This document shows, one piece after another, positions 1-7,950 of a stretch of DNA of 43,615 bases. A program made the position numbers and the translations under genes. Under the pieces are notes generated by a model. It ran no database searches. It was not told the origin of the DNA and was given only the letters and a program-made list of their open reading frames with translations. Location: positions 1-43,615 of the IMG/VR virus record IMGVR_UViG_3300032220_000756. One strand, 5' to 3'. This stretch comes from a virus. Each line of letters opens with the position of its first letter. Within the stretch, counting starts at the first letter, position 1.

Positions 1-3
1 ATA

Positions 4-72
4 ATGGATCCCATCATTGTGATTGTGGCACTTATTATCATCACTGTGGAAATCTCAATTCGTCTACTCTAA
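4..72 (+). CDS. Tiny single-span membrane protein (22 aa)
   Basis: The ATG at 4 opens a 22-codon frame that is almost wholly hydrophobic (Ile/Val/Leu-rich) and ends with an Arg and TAA. It resembles the many other one-helix peptides in this window, such as those at 7951 and 21857. The family is not recognised and function is unknown. Its upstream region lies outside the window, so neither a ribosome binding site nor a promoter can be checked. Confidence 0.4.
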   Translation: MDPIIVIVALIIITVEISIRLL

Positions 73-76
73 TTAA

Positions 77-646
77 CTACCCTTTTAATTCTTCCTTGGA
101 TTCAGTGGGATTCTGCTGATCTCTTTCATGGGCCTGTCTCATCTGTTGTTCTTCCCACTGTTGCTGTTGTGCATCTGTGAGTGTGGGTTCAACCGCCTCT
201 GAGGGAGGGTGGTGAGGTTGGTGGTGGGGCACGGGTTCAGACACAGTGATGCCCATGCGTGCAAGACTGTGAGCATAGCTGGGCAACAGCACCTCAGGTA
301 TGTTGGCGCCGCTCAGTTCAGATTCTGTGGCCACGTGATCACGTTTCATGCCATAGCCTGTGCCCCCCTGACTGCGATGATGCAGATCCCTGTCATAGGT
401 GCTGTGGTTTTGGCGAGCTTGATGCAGCTCAGTGCCCTCAGTCACAGGTGGGCGATCTTCTGGGGTGGTATCCTGCTGACTGTGTGGTGCGGGGAGTTTT
501 TGGCGGTGTTTGTGTTTGTGGCGTCGATTGCGATGGCGTCGGCGTCGTCTGGTGCCCGGACCCTGACCCTCACTGTGCTGTTCACCCTTTGGGGTGGTGA
601 CCACTGCCACGCCCTGGGGCGGAGCGGTCTGCTCTTCTGAATTCAT
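77..646 (-). CDS. Low-complexity His/Gln/Arg-rich hypothetical protein
   Basis: A 189-aa polar protein without a recognisable fold. Residues about 33-50 are a run of Arg, His and Lys, followed by Gln/His/Pro-rich sequence; the C-terminal part is rich in Gln and Glu. This suggests a disordered, nucleic-acid-binding or virion-associated protein, which is inference only. It is transcribed divergently from the SGNH-like gene at 690. No strong Shine-Dalgarno sequence precedes the ATG. The alternative plus-strand frames in this stretch are poor in phage-like codons and were judged to be shadows. Confidence 0.6.
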   Translation of the reverse strand: MNSEEQTAPPQGVAVVTTPKGEQHSEGQGPGTRRRRRHRNRRHKHKHRQKLPAPHSQQDTTPEDRPPVTEGTELHQARQNHSTYDRDLHHRSQGGTGYGMKRDHVATESELSGANIPEVLLPSYAHSLARMGITVSEPVPHHQPHHPPSEAVEPTLTDAQQQQWEEQQMRQAHERDQQNPTESKEELKG

Positions 647-689
647 TGTGAATTGTACTTATGCTGTGGAAGAGTTAAATACTCATATT

Positions 690-1574
690 ATGACAGGTAG
701 ATTGATTGTGGTGGGTGACAGCTTCAGCCTGCTGCCCGGACCCCAAGACCCTTTTCGCAATTGGTGTCAACAGGCAGCTGCACTGTTGGAGATGCCCCTG
801 GTGGTGTGTGCTGAGCGTGGAGTGAGTCAAGATTGGCAGTGGGAGCAGTTGCGTCAGCTGATGCCCACCATCACTCAGTCAGATCGTTTGATAGTGGTGC
901 TCACACACTGTGAACGACAATGGTTTGATGCAGACAAGCCTGGGTTCACTCATGTGAATGTGGGAGATCTGCCCGAGCATCTGGGTGAAGCCAAAGCCGA
1001 AGCCATACGTCAGTGGTGCTTGCATCTGCAGAGACCTGAGCTGGACCTACAGCATCAGATGCATCGTTTGGGGTGGTTGCACTCACAAATGCACATCAGA
1101 AAACTGGAGCCTGCATGGGTGCTGCCAGGATTCACCCCACACTGGTTGGTGAGACAGATCCGAACCACCAATCAAGAGATCATGGATCTGTATGGTTTGA
1201 GAGATCTGCACTGCATCAGATTCACTGAACAAAATCTCAACGAAGATGTGCAACACCAAGAGATGACTGCGGGTGAAAGCACCAATTCTGTTTTTCAAGG
1301 CATGGACACTCGCTACAATCACATGCTCAAACGCAATCATGAGATATTGGCTGAACGTGTGGCGATAGCCATACGTCAATCTCAGCCCATAGATCTCAGA
1401 GACCCCCGTTGGCAAAAAGGTGTGTTGAACCCCCTCATTTGGCACAACGAAGCCTTCCTGTTGGCTGAAATGGATCACAATCTATTGCAACATCGCAGAG
1501 TGGTGCTGGAGAGACATCAAGGCACACTGCTGGACAAAACTTGGATAAGCCGATGGTTCCACACAAAAAAATAA
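690..1574 (+). CDS. SGNH/GDSL-hydrolase-like phage protein
   Basis: A 295-aa protein that opens with a beta strand followed by G-D-S-F-S (residues about 8-12), which matches the block I GDS nucleophile motif of SGNH/GDSL esterases. No clear C-terminal DxxH block was identified, so catalysis is uncertain. The start at 690 is preferred over 594 because the longer version would overlap the divergent gene and because a TTAAATA late-promoter-like box lies at 675-681. Its 3' end overlaps the next gene by 34 nt. Its role could be modification of a cell-surface or virion glycan, which is inference. Confidence 0.6.
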   Translation: MTGRLIVVGDSFSLLPGPQDPFRNWCQQAAALLEMPLVVCAERGVSQDWQWEQLRQLMPTITQSDRLIVVLTHCERQWFDADKPGFTHVNVGDLPEHLGEAKAEAIRQWCLHLQRPELDLQHQMHRLGWLHSQMHIRKLEPAWVLPGFTPHWLVRQIRTTNQEIMDLYGLRDLHCIRFTEQNLNEDVQHQEMTAGESTNSVFQGMDTRYNHMLKRNHEILAERVAIAIRQSQPIDLRDPRWQKGVLNPLIWHNEAFLLAEMDHNLLQHRRVVLERHQGTLLDKTWISRWFHTKK

Positions 1575-2035
1575 CCATCACACACTATCATCGTCATTGG
1601 GACGAAAGTGATGTGGGTATTTCACCCTTGGAGTGGACAGTGCTGGGCACAGTGTTTGCAGTGATATGGCTGCTGTACTGGCTGATCATACACTGGGTGG
1701 ATCATTTTGTGGGAGATTGGTTGGCTTGGTATGTGGAGTTGTTGAGCCCTATTATGTCAGTGCCTTTCTTTTGGGTGTTCAACCGATATGGTCGTAATCC
1801 TTTGCACTGGTGGCCCATGGTGTGGGGGCATCCAGTGAAACTGGATCAGCACAATGCGGATCTGGTGCTGATGGACAAGTCAGCAGTGGTACAGGTCATG
1901 GGTGGTCCCATGCGAGTATGGTGTGATGTGGGGGATCCAGGAAATGTGTATCTAAAATTTAGACGCCGACGAGATGCTGTGTGGTTTGGATTGTTTCCTT
2001 ATTTTAGATCAAGTCGCAAACGCAAAAAACGTTAA
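1541..2035 (+). CDS. Two-helix membrane protein with basic tail
   Basis: A 164-aa protein with two hydrophobic segments (about residues 28-50 and 58-80), a Trp-rich middle and a strongly basic C terminus ending in Arg/Lys repeats. It overlaps the upstream SGNH-like gene by 34 nt, which suggests translational coupling. An ATG at 1553 is an alternative start. No family is recognised. The layout of an anchored protein with a cytoplasmic or DNA-facing basic tail is visible; the function is unknown. Confidence 0.55.
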   Translation: MDKPMVPHKKITITHYHRHWDESDVGISPLEWTVLGTVFAVIWLLYWLIIHWVDHFVGDWLAWYVELLSPIMSVPFFWVFNRYGRNPLHWWPMVWGHPVKLDQHNADLVLMDKSAVVQVMGGPMRVWCDVGDPGNVYLKFRRRRDAVWFGLFPYFRSSRKRKKR

Positions 2036-2053
2036 AGTCAATCAAAAAATTCT

Positions 2054-2770
2054 TTAAATGATCCGAATCATATCCACAAAGCTGGGTTTATCATCTCTGT
2101 TCCAATGAAGTGCACCTGGTGGTGTGTTGGGCACACAAAATCCCAATGTTTGACCTGCAGCATCCAACACTGGTACTTCTGAGTCGGCTATGTCAGCTGG
2201 ATATCCCATGCCCATGGCCACCACAGCATGGTAAGTGGGCATGCCCAAACGTTCAGCCACCATCTTGTTGTGATGACACACACCATAACCTGTGTTAAGA
2301 CCTTGTTCTTCAGCAGCCAACATGGCAGTGGTAGCACTGATATAAATGTCGCTGCGTTGTTGATAGGCATCTGGAGTGCCCACGGTGTACTGCACCCACT
2401 CATCGCGGATTTGTTTCTGCACAGTGACGCGACGAGCATTCTTCAATTCACTCAACCAGATCAACACCACTGGCGCACGATATTGACCATTGTAGTCGCG
2501 GGCTTCTGTGCTCTGATGTCCCATAGGTATGTCATACGCAGGATAACCATCCCAAGCCCAAGTGTGTTCATAGAACAGCCAATCTTTGATCTCACGACCC
2601 TGCACACTGTTGGTGAGTGCCACAACGCGATGACTGTGATGAGCCATTTTGCTGGGAGCAAGATAGGCACACTGCAACACATAATCCAATTGAGCATCAG
2701 TGACAGGTGTGTCCTGCCACAGTTTGGTGGTGTATCTTTGCTGTAACAATTTTAAAATGGAAGATGTCAT
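2054..2770 (-). CDS. Nitroreductase-family flavoprotein
   Basis: A 238-aa protein that begins with the typical nitroreductase opening: Q-R-Y-T-T-K at residues 9-14, then a helix ending in L-A-P-S-K. This is the FMN-binding N terminus of NAD(P)H-dependent nitroreductases. Later segments (AAEEQGLNTGYG, then the Gly-rich GMGYP) match the mid and C-terminal family blocks. The chosen ATG overlaps the TGA of the upstream dioxygenase gene (ATGA, 2767-2770), so the two are translationally coupled. Its substrate is unknown; a quinone or nitroaromatic reductase role is only a family-level inference. Confidence 0.85.
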   Translation of the reverse strand: MTSSILKLLQQRYTTKLWQDTPVTDAQLDYVLQCAYLAPSKMAHHSHRVVALTNSVQGREIKDWLFYEHTWAWDGYPAYDIPMGHQSTEARDYNGQYRAPVVLIWLSELKNARRVTVQKQIRDEWVQYTVGTPDAYQQRSDIYISATTAMLAAEEQGLNTGYGVCHHNKMVAERLGMPTYHAVVAMGMGYPADIADSEVPVLDAAGQTLGFCVPNTPPGALHWNRDDKPSFVDMIRII

Positions 2771-3396
2771 TGAGACACCACTATGTTGCCACTCACACTG
2801 ATACGATAGTCTTGGCTGGTGTAGAATGGATACACACAATGGGCCATGCGTGCTGGAAACATCAGCATGCGAGATTGCCAACTGCGATCTGCTGCCACCA
2901 CCATAGTGGCCAAATCACCTATGCTGTTGTTGTACAGCAGTTCAAAGCAACCTGCTGAGTTTTTTACTCCGTGACGACCAGGCGAATGATCCAACTCTTG
3001 TTGTATGTCATAAGGCACCTGCACCCAGATCACAAAACTCAGCAAACCCGAGTGAGTGTGATTGGGATTGAATTCTGTGGCTTTTTGGAAATTACACCAT
3101 AACCCATCCAGAGCCATGTATGAGCCCTGTGATAGCTCACGTATATTTTTTTGCTGATAAATTTCGGCCACCTGCAAAATGAATGATTCCACCTGAGCTC
3201 GGCAGGTTTTGAGTGCGTATTCTCTCTCCAAGTTGCCAGCCAATTTTGAATTCACAGCTTCATGCTGATTGAAATCTGTTTGAATTTGATCCACTTCAGC
3301 ACGTATGGCTGCCATCACCACTGTGGGTACTTTGACTTCCAACACCCCCACATTGGGCAATTCCATGGGTCTGTATTCTATGTGCATTGATGTCAT
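2767..3396 (-). CDS. 2OG-Fe(II) dioxygenase (phage type)
   Basis: A 209-aa protein of the double-stranded beta-helix dioxygenase superfamily. Visible motifs are N-x-H-x-H-S-G at 112-117 (proximal iron ligands), H186 in P-A-R-M-A-H (distal iron ligand) and R198 in the Y-R-I-S-V-S-G strand (2-oxoglutarate carboxylate). Many T4-like phages carry this type, usually without a known substrate. The gene heads a two-gene unit with the nitroreductase. It is one of five members of the superfamily in the window. Confidence 0.85.
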   Translation of the reverse strand: MTSMHIEYRPMELPNVGVLEVKVPTVVMAAIRAEVDQIQTDFNQHEAVNSKLAGNLEREYALKTCRAQVESFILQVAEIYQQKNIRELSQGSYMALDGLWCNFQKATEFNPNHTHSGLLSFVIWVQVPYDIQQELDHSPGRHGVKNSAGCFELLYNNSIGDLATMVVAADRSWQSRMLMFPARMAHCVYPFYTSQDYRISVSGNIVVSQ

Positions 3397-3457
3397 ATGT
3401 GGTACTTATATTGACAAAATATCTCAACCAGCACAAACAGGACCATATAGATAAAGC

Positions 3458-3464
3458 ATAAATA
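3458..3464 (+). promoter_or_regulatory. T4-type late promoter, 5 nt before ATG
   Basis: ATAAATA followed by TTGGT and then the ATG at 3470. No Shine-Dalgarno sequence fits between them. With T4 late-promoter geometry, transcription would start at the ATG itself. Confidence 0.7.
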
Positions 3465-3469
3465 TTGGT

Positions 3470-4894
3470 ATGAGATTCAAAGAATTTAAAAACATCACTG
3501 AAGTTTCTTCTATACCTTACTTGGTAGGTAAGGAAATATTGAAATATAAAGGCACAGCCAAAGATAGAATTCCAATTTTCCGTAACAAAATACAAAATGA
3601 ATTACCTTTCCCAACCACAGATCCTAAAGGGGATTTTATAATCAGTAAAGACAATTTAAATCATTTTGATCAATGGGTAACTAAAACTCAAGGAGCATTG
3701 CCTATTGATTTAAAAGGATATTTTAAAAATGATCCTAAAAAAAATTCTGTACTTTTAAAAATAATTCAAACCAGTTCTAGTCCATTTAAATTAAAAAAAA
3801 CAGAAGAATTTTCCAAAGGAGGAAAATTTGCTGCAGGATCTAAAGCAGAAACATCAGGAATGATATCACCATCTGAAATAGGTCTTCATGAACAAACATA
3901 TCAAGGAGCCAAAGCATTATTTTCAGCCATTATCAATAACACAAAATTACAAGAGAGTGAAGTAGGTAAAAAAGTAATAGAAATAGCCAAAGGCATTGCC
4001 AAAGGCAATACCACATTTGATTTATTAACCAACACCACAGATGGACAATTTAGATCCATTAGAGACGATGCTATGGAATATTTAGGAGTATTAGTTTTGT
4101 TATCAGGACATGCTAAATTTGAAAATCAAAGTGAATTTTTTAAACATATTGGATTAGATTCTTTTAACAAAATGAAAATAACATTTCCCAAAGGAAGAAA
4201 TAATCCATTGTCTGACGCAGTAGCATCAGTGGTAGGATTCACAGGACCTGATGGTAATTCCATATGGTTATCGGTAAAAGGAGGCACAAAAGGCGGTGGA
4301 GCAGGATGGTCTTTGGCTTCTTTAAAAATACCAGATAATTTACAAAAGTCCAAAGAATATCAACCAGCCATTCAAGTAATTGAATTAATGAGATCTAAAG
4401 AAACCAAAGGAGATATTCAGCCTTTCGTTTTATTAGATTGGTTTGTAAAAAATAATGTCAATATCGAACTAACTAAAAATTATTCTTTTAACCCTGAAGA
4501 AATTGAATCAGCTAGAAACACAAATCAATTTAAAGGTTCAATAAAAACACTTTTAAACATAGTTAAAAAATCCAATCAAGAAGATTTTGCAAAATATAAT
4601 AATGATTTTAGAGTATTACATTATAAAGTTAGTCAATATTTAATTCAAAAACTCAATGAAGGAATAGTTAAAGGTATAACACCATTAGTAAGAGAAATTT
4701 TACAACAAAATTTTTTAAAAATAGCCAATACACTAACTCCATCCAAACAAAGTAATCAAAATAATATCAATACAGAAGTCACATGGCCCAACAAAGATTT
4801 AGGTACAGGTAAAGTGAGTTTTTTTAATAAAAATTCCATGACTGGAGCAGGCACAGGCTCGTCATTTAATAAAATAACAATCAAAGTAGATTAA
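3470..4894 (+). CDS. Large AT-rich phage protein with capsid-targeting-like N terminus
   Basis: A 474-aa protein that begins MRFKEFKNITE-V. This resembles the N-terminal capsid-targeting peptide of T4 internal proteins (MKTYQEFIAE-A), which is cleaved after the Glu by the prohead protease; here I-T-E precedes V. The rest is Lys/Asn/Ile-rich with a central K-G-G-T-K-G-G-G-A-G stretch near residue 270 and no catalytic motif that I can name. The codons are much more A/T-rich than the neighbours on both sides, a sign of separate acquisition or strong selection. The gene has its own late promoter and stands alone between minus-strand genes. It is a candidate for a packaged and injected protein (inference). 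Confidence 0.75.
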   Translation: MRFKEFKNITEVSSIPYLVGKEILKYKGTAKDRIPIFRNKIQNELPFPTTDPKGDFIISKDNLNHFDQWVTKTQGALPIDLKGYFKNDPKKNSVLLKIIQTSSSPFKLKKTEEFSKGGKFAAGSKAETSGMISPSEIGLHEQTYQGAKALFSAIINNTKLQESEVGKKVIEIAKGIAKGNTTFDLLTNTTDGQFRSIRDDAMEYLGVLVLLSGHAKFENQSEFFKHIGLDSFNKMKITFPKGRNNPLSDAVASVVGFTGPDGNSIWLSVKGGTKGGGAGWSLASLKIPDNLQKSKEYQPAIQVIELMRSKETKGDIQPFVLLDWFVKNNVNIELTKNYSFNPEEIESARNTNQFKGSIKTLLNIVKKSNQEDFAKYNNDFRVLHYKVSQYLIQKLNEGIVKGITPLVREILQQNFLKIANTLTPSKQSNQNNINTEVTWPNKDLGTGKVSFFNKNSMTGAGTGSSFNKITIKVD

Positions 4895-4896
4895 TA

Positions 4897-5127
4897 CTAT
4901 TGTAACTGAACTTCCACAGCCTCAGCACCACGACGATACCAACTCCAAGTGTTTGAATCAATCTGTTCAGGAGTGCCCACCCATTCAGTGATGAATTCCG
5001 TTTCAGCAGTGGTAATCCTCACCCAATATCTATCGCCCTGTGTGCGTTGAGGCACTGTGAAGTCCACACGGCCACACACTGTGTCTTCGGGACCAATGGG
5101 CCATTTTTGAATAGGTTTCTTTTTCAT
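4897..5127 (-). CDS. Small hypothetical protein (76 aa)
   Basis: The start M-K-K-K-P at 5127 lies 5 nt downstream of the tRNA-Ala CCA end, so gene and tRNA probably share one transcript from the promoter at 5217-5245. The longer frame that reaches 5214 is rejected because it would translate the tRNA. The product has alternating beta-type sequence and an acidic stretch (VGTPEQIDS); no family is recognised. It converges with the 474-aa gene, stop to stop, with only 2 nt between. Confidence 0.65.
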   Translation of the reverse strand: MKKKPIQKWPIGPEDTVCGRVDFTVPQRTQGDRYWVRITTAETEFITEWVGTPEQIDSNTWSWYRRGAEAVEVQLQ

Positions 5128-5132
5128 TGTAT

Positions 5133-5208
5133 TGGTGGAGGCGATCAGGATCGAACTGACTACCTCTTGACTGCCAGCCAAGCGCTCTACCAAGTGAGCT
5201 ACGCCCCC
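5133..5208 (-). tRNA. tRNA-Ala (GGC)
   Basis: The acceptor GGGGGCG pairs with CGCCTCC (one G-T). The anticodon stem CTTGG/TCAAG encloses loop CTGGCAG with anticodon GGC. The T-arm loop is TTCGATC and CCA is encoded. It lies outside the main tRNA array, with its own promoter containing a DnaA-box-like 9-mer. Confidence 0.95.
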
Positions 5209-5216
5209 GTGCATTG

Positions 5217-5245
5217 ATTATATGACAGTTTATCCACAAAGTCAA
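5217..5245 (-). promoter_or_regulatory. Early promoter with DnaA-box 9-mer in the spacer
   Basis: TTGACT (5240-5245), 17-nt spacer, TATAAT (5217-5222), reading on the minus strand into tRNA-Ala and the 76-aa gene. The spacer contains the 9-mer TTATCCACA (5230-5238), identical to the consensus DnaA box. Confidence 0.8.
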
Positions 5246-5357
5246 CACCCAAAACCACATCAAGAATCAAAAATGTTCTTATAACACCAGCAAATATTAC
5301 AATAATTATTATTGCGTCTCACAATCAAGTGGATGCAAATTTGGAAAGGAGATCCTT

Positions 5358-5591
5358 ATGGAAATCTTGAACAAAGTAAAAGCATGGGCGTCTGCACTGG
5401 CAGATCTAGGTGTGACCCTACTAGCCCTTGGGATAGTGCTGGAAGTGTTGTTTAAAGGACAGAGCATACCGTTCTTGTCTCAGACCAACATCATCGGCAA
5501 CATCACCCAAATCGTGAAGACCTTCTCCACTGAAGGATTGGTTGGCCTAGTGGCCATATTCATCCTCTACAGTATCTACAAAAAGAAGTAG
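5358..5591 (+). CDS. Two-span small membrane protein
   Basis: A 77-aa protein with an amphipathic N terminus (MEILNKVKAW), a hydrophobic segment at about 12-33, a central QTNIIGNITQIV region and a second hydrophobic segment at about 56-72 ending Y-K-K-K. A strong AAAGGAGAT lies 6 nt before the ATG, unlike the leaderless late genes. From memory, similar proteins are widespread in marine tailed phages; the function is unknown. It is followed by a rho-independent terminator, so it appears to be a single-gene unit. Confidence 0.8.
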   Translation: MEILNKVKAWASALADLGVTLLALGIVLEVLFKGQSIPFLSQTNIIGNITQIVKTFSTEGLVGLVAIFILYSIYKKK

Positions 5592-5608
5592 TCACGAGGA
5601 AGAACTGG

Positions 5609-5634
5609 GGGCGATGTAACGTGCATCGCCCTTT
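5609..5634 (+). terminator. Rho-independent terminator
   Basis: GGGCGATG and CATCGCCC form an 8-bp stem with loop TAACGTG, followed by a short TTT run. It ends the 77-aa membrane-protein gene. Confidence 0.7.
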
Positions 5635-5639
5635 ACTCC

Positions 5640-5646
5640 ATAAATA
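5640..5646 (+). promoter_or_regulatory. T4-type late promoter, 5 nt before ATG
   Basis: ATAAATA, then TTCAC, then the ATG at 5652. No Shine-Dalgarno sequence is present. It lies directly after the terminator at 5609-5634, so it must supply the transcript for the ParB-like gene. Confidence 0.7.
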
Positions 5647-5651
5647 TTCAC

Positions 5652-6059
5652 ATGATACTACTGCCCAGATATAGATTCTTCAATGAGAGATTGGTGGTAT
5701 TGAATCTATCAGACATCTATGACCGTCATCCTGTGAATGCAGTTCACATGGACCGAGTGAGACGCAGCATTCATAAGCAAGGATTGCTGTTGCCCATGGT
5801 GGTGGATCATAAAAAACACATCATGAGTGGCAGTCATCGTCTCAAAGTGATACGTGAGATGGGTCAACATAGACAAAGTTTATTCTATGTGGCACGCACC
5901 ACAGAAGAGATTAAATTTTTTGATGCATTGTGCAAAGCAGTGTATCAGCAGCACAAACTAGGCACAGTGGATCACACATTGCAATTCATGTTTGAAGGAG
6001 AATGTCTGCGCCACACCCGAGCAGTGCAGCATCTGTTCCAGGCACCCCGTACCAAATAA
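5652..6059 (+). CDS. ParB/sulfiredoxin-fold protein
   Basis: A 135-aa protein. Residues about 18-60 fit the ParB N-terminal nuclease-like fold: L-S-D-I-Y, then H-M-D-R-V-R-R-S-I-H-K-Q-G-L-L-L-P-M-V-V-D, then I-M-S-G-S-H-R-L-K-V-I. The G-S-H-R box corresponds to the conserved G-x-H-R of this fold, which binds and hydrolyses nucleotides in ParB relatives. No DNA-binding helix-turn-helix is evident, so a plasmid-type partition role is unlikely; such stand-alone domains are common in phages. Late transcription is suggested by the upstream box. Confidence 0.75.
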   Translation: MILLPRYRFFNERLVVLNLSDIYDRHPVNAVHMDRVRRSIHKQGLLLPMVVDHKKHIMSGSHRLKVIREMGQHRQSLFYVARTTEEIKFFDALCKAVYQQHKLGTVDHTLQFMFEGECLRHTRAVQHLFQAPRTK

Positions 6060-6254
6060 TTAAAATTTACAGCTGAATTGACCACCGGGTCGGATCTGTT
6101 CTCGCAGTTCTTGCACGTTGGGTATAACGGACTTGTTTTCTGTGACGTCTTTGGATTTGGCACCGACTGTTGTATCACGTTCCATGGTAGGGTTGATGGC
6201 ACAATCCTGCATCACACACGACCCCAGCCATATGAAAATTATAAGATATCTCAT
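6060..6254 (-). CDS. Small predicted lipoprotein
   Basis: 64 aa. The N terminus M-R-Y-L-I-I-F-I-W-L-G-S-C-V-M-Q-D-C is a short signal with candidate lipobox cysteines, and the remainder is polar. The start is fixed by an ATGA overlap with the stop of the upstream DUF3307-type gene (6251-6254). It is probably anchored to a cell membrane facing the periplasm; the role is unknown. It could be a spanin-like component, but nothing specific supports that. Confidence 0.6.
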   Translation of the reverse strand: MRYLIIFIWLGSCVMQDCAINPTMERDTTVGAKSKDVTENKSVIPNVQELREQIRPGGQFSCKF

Positions 6255-6628
6255 ACAAATTGCACCGCACACCAAGTCATCACAAAGTATATCACAAAAT
6301 GTGTGATTTGATCCAAAGTCTGCAACATCCAATAGCCTCTAGGATGTGTGGCTTCCAACCAACCCAAATGTCTAGCAATACAAGTCTTGGCCCAGTCTAT
6401 GTGCCAATGAGTGACATAGTCCACCACCAACATCACCACAGCCAACCACCACCAACCCCAACACAATAAAAACACCACAGCACTCAAAATGGCGTGATGC
6501 AGAGCATGACGGTGAGCTTTTGGATCCAAGTAGATCCATTTGCGACTGGGTTTGATATAAAGTGCCTGCAGATAGAGATCAGCAATGAAGTGTTTGACGC
6601 ACAGCAATAAAAAAGTAATGGAAAACAT
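6251..6628 (-). CDS. DUF3307-type membrane protein
   Basis: A 125-aa protein with about four hydrophobic segments. The early A-D-L-Y-L-Q, the H-A-L-H-H-A segment, the later D-Y-V-T-H-W-H-I-D-W-A-K and the L-D-Q-I-T-H near the C terminus match the pattern of the DUF3307 family (conserved His/Asp in membrane helices). The biochemical role of that family is not established. It is coupled to the downstream lipoprotein by a 4-nt overlap. Confidence 0.75.
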   Translation of the reverse strand: MFSITFLLLCVKHFIADLYLQALYIKPSRKWIYLDPKAHRHALHHAILSAVVFLLCWGWWWLAVVMLVVDYVTHWHIDWAKTCIARHLGWLEATHPRGYWMLQTLDQITHFVIYFVMTWCAVQFV

Positions 6629-6640
6629 ATTTAAAGTTAG

Positions 6641-7156
6641 TTATGTCTGATCCTGGTCAGGGAACTGTGCAAAAAACATATTTGGGTGCTGCAACCATTG
6701 ATCAGTGAAGCGAATGATGCCTGCAGAATCTCTGTAGGCCGATCCTGTGAGTTTGAGATACAACAGATCACACTGACCTGATGTTTTGTTTCTACCCAAC
6801 TCCAACACTCTCTGTTCTAGATCTCTTTTGAATTGGCCATACTGAGGATCTTCTGGGGGTGATCCCAAATCATCTGCGGCCACACTGCCAGATATGATCA
6901 TGGCACCCACACTACGATGCAGTCTGTTGAGAAATTTCAACTGAAGATCCTGCTGATAGGCATTGTTGATGAACACATCAGCACCTTCAGCTGCCGCACA
7001 CACCTGTTCAAAATTTTTGACCAAATCATATCCATCACCCGCCACCTGACCAAAACCCATGACTTCCAAACCCATCACTTCAAAATACTTGAAATGCTCA
7101 TACCAAGCCCTGCCCAATCCTCTGCCATGACCTGTGATAATATACCTTTTTTTCAT
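6641..7156 (-). CDS. Short-chain dehydrogenase/reductase-like protein
   Basis: A 171-aa protein with a Rossmann start, I-I-T-G-H-G-R-G-L-G-R-A (residues about 6-17), that matches the SDR cofactor motif TGxxxGxG. It continues with an N-N-A-Y strand (NNAG equivalent), an I-I-S-G-S strand carrying the catalytic Ser region, and Y-G-Q-F-K (YxxxK active site). It is shorter than the usual 240-250 aa SDR because the C-terminal substrate loop is trimmed. The substrate is unknown. It lies with membrane and dioxygenase genes on the minus strand. Confidence 0.8.
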   Translation of the reverse strand: MKKRYIITGHGRGLGRAWYEHFKYFEVMGLEVMGFGQVAGDGYDLVKNFEQVCAAAEGADVFINNAYQQDLQLKFLNRLHRSVGAMIISGSVAADDLGSPPEDPQYGQFKRDLEQRVLELGRNKTSGQCDLLYLKLTGSAYRDSAGIIRFTDQWLQHPNMFFAQFPDQDQT

Positions 7157-7219
7157 ACGTAGACGTCTTATAACGGGTGGTTATATGTGTGTAGTTATCT
7201 GCACCAACCCCCACCAAAA

Positions 7220-7765
7220 CTATTTGAAATCAGGCCCGGATATCCATGCCACCACCGAATGTCTCACACCCCGTGACAGTGGTTCCACACCGTGCATGAT
7301 GTGGCTGGGAAATACCAAAACTTTGCCAGCTTCAGTTTGAATGTGCTGACGATGATGCAGATCCTGTTGAAAGTAAAACCTACCGCCTTCGTAGTCATCA
7401 TTCAGCATCAAGATCACTGTGAGTTTGCGTACCAAATCATCTGATAACCTAGCAGTGTCCACGTGAGCATCATAGCGATCTCCACCCTCACCATACTGCA
7501 ATAATTCCAATTGTGTGGGTCCACCCAATGTGTACTGCCAGCACTGCTGATTGGCCAGGTGAGCCAATGCATACATTTGTAGGCTGATGGGATGATATTC
7601 ACTCATGGGTCGGGTGGTCACTTGACGTATGTTGTGAGCTTCCACCTGTTGCTCGCCAATTCTGCCTGGTTGTGTGGGCCATGTGGCACTGTGTTGAATC
7701 AACTGCTGTGTTTGATCCTGGGGAATCTGTGCGGGAAATTCCCAGTATAGATAATCTTTTTTCAT
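7220..7765 (-). CDS. PKHD-type 2OG-Fe(II) dioxygenase
   Basis: A 181-aa protein with a textbook prolyl-hydroxylase-like core: H101-V-D103 (HxD), H158 in P-S-H-I-M-H-G-V, and R168 in G-V-R-H-S-V-V-A-W, preceded by the L-Q-Y-G-E-G-G-D-R-Y-D-A-H strand. All Fe(II) and 2-oxoglutarate ligands are present, so it should be active. The start at 7765 is chosen because it overlaps the TGA of the upstream small membrane gene (ATGA). The substrate, protein or small molecule, cannot be told. Confidence 0.88.
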   Translation of the reverse strand: MKKDYLYWEFPAQIPQDQTQQLIQHSATWPTQPGRIGEQQVEAHNIRQVTTRPMSEYHPISLQMYALAHLANQQCWQYTLGGPTQLELLQYGEGGDRYDAHVDTARLSDDLVRKLTVILMLNDDYEGGRFYFQQDLHHRQHIQTEAGKVLVFPSHIMHGVEPLSRGVRHSVVAWISGPDFK

Positions 7766-7872
7766 AGAATGTTCAACCAAACAGCCAAAATGCTGATTTC
7801 CAGCAGCCATTCCAGTAGGCTCAGCAGCATCACCAACAGCAGAGCATATATGCACCAATCCGAAAATTTCAT
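7762..7872 (-). CDS. Single-span membrane peptide (36 aa)
   Basis: M-K-F-S-D-W followed by a continuous Leu/Ile/Val/Trp-rich helix. Its TGA overlaps the start codon of the PKHD dioxygenase gene in ATGA fashion, which supports both this frame and the dioxygenase start. The other frame across this stretch lacks that coupling. Function unknown. Confidence 0.55.
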   Translation of the reverse strand: MKFSDWCIYALLLVMLLSLLEWLLEISILAVWLNIL

Positions 7873-7938
7873 AGCTCATTTGTAATTACCACAATTTGTG
7901 GTGAGTGTCAAGATTTTTGACAACCAATCAAAGCCACC

Positions 7939-7945
7939 ATAAATA
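7939..7945 (+). promoter_or_regulatory. T4-type late promoter, 5 nt before ATG
   Basis: ATAAATA, then TTTGC, then the ATG at 7951. No ribosome-binding site intervenes. Confidence 0.65.
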
Positions 7946-7950
7946 TTTGC

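Noticed and set aside
2228-2746. Plus-strand 172-aa frame opposite the nitroreductase
   Set aside because: It is antisense to a clear enzyme gene and has no promoter, ribosome-binding site or recognisable sequence.
4897-5263. Longer protein frames across 5128-5263 that extend the 76-aa gene
   Set aside because: They would translate the tRNA-Ala gene (5133-5208); the internal ATG at 5127 is the reasonable start.
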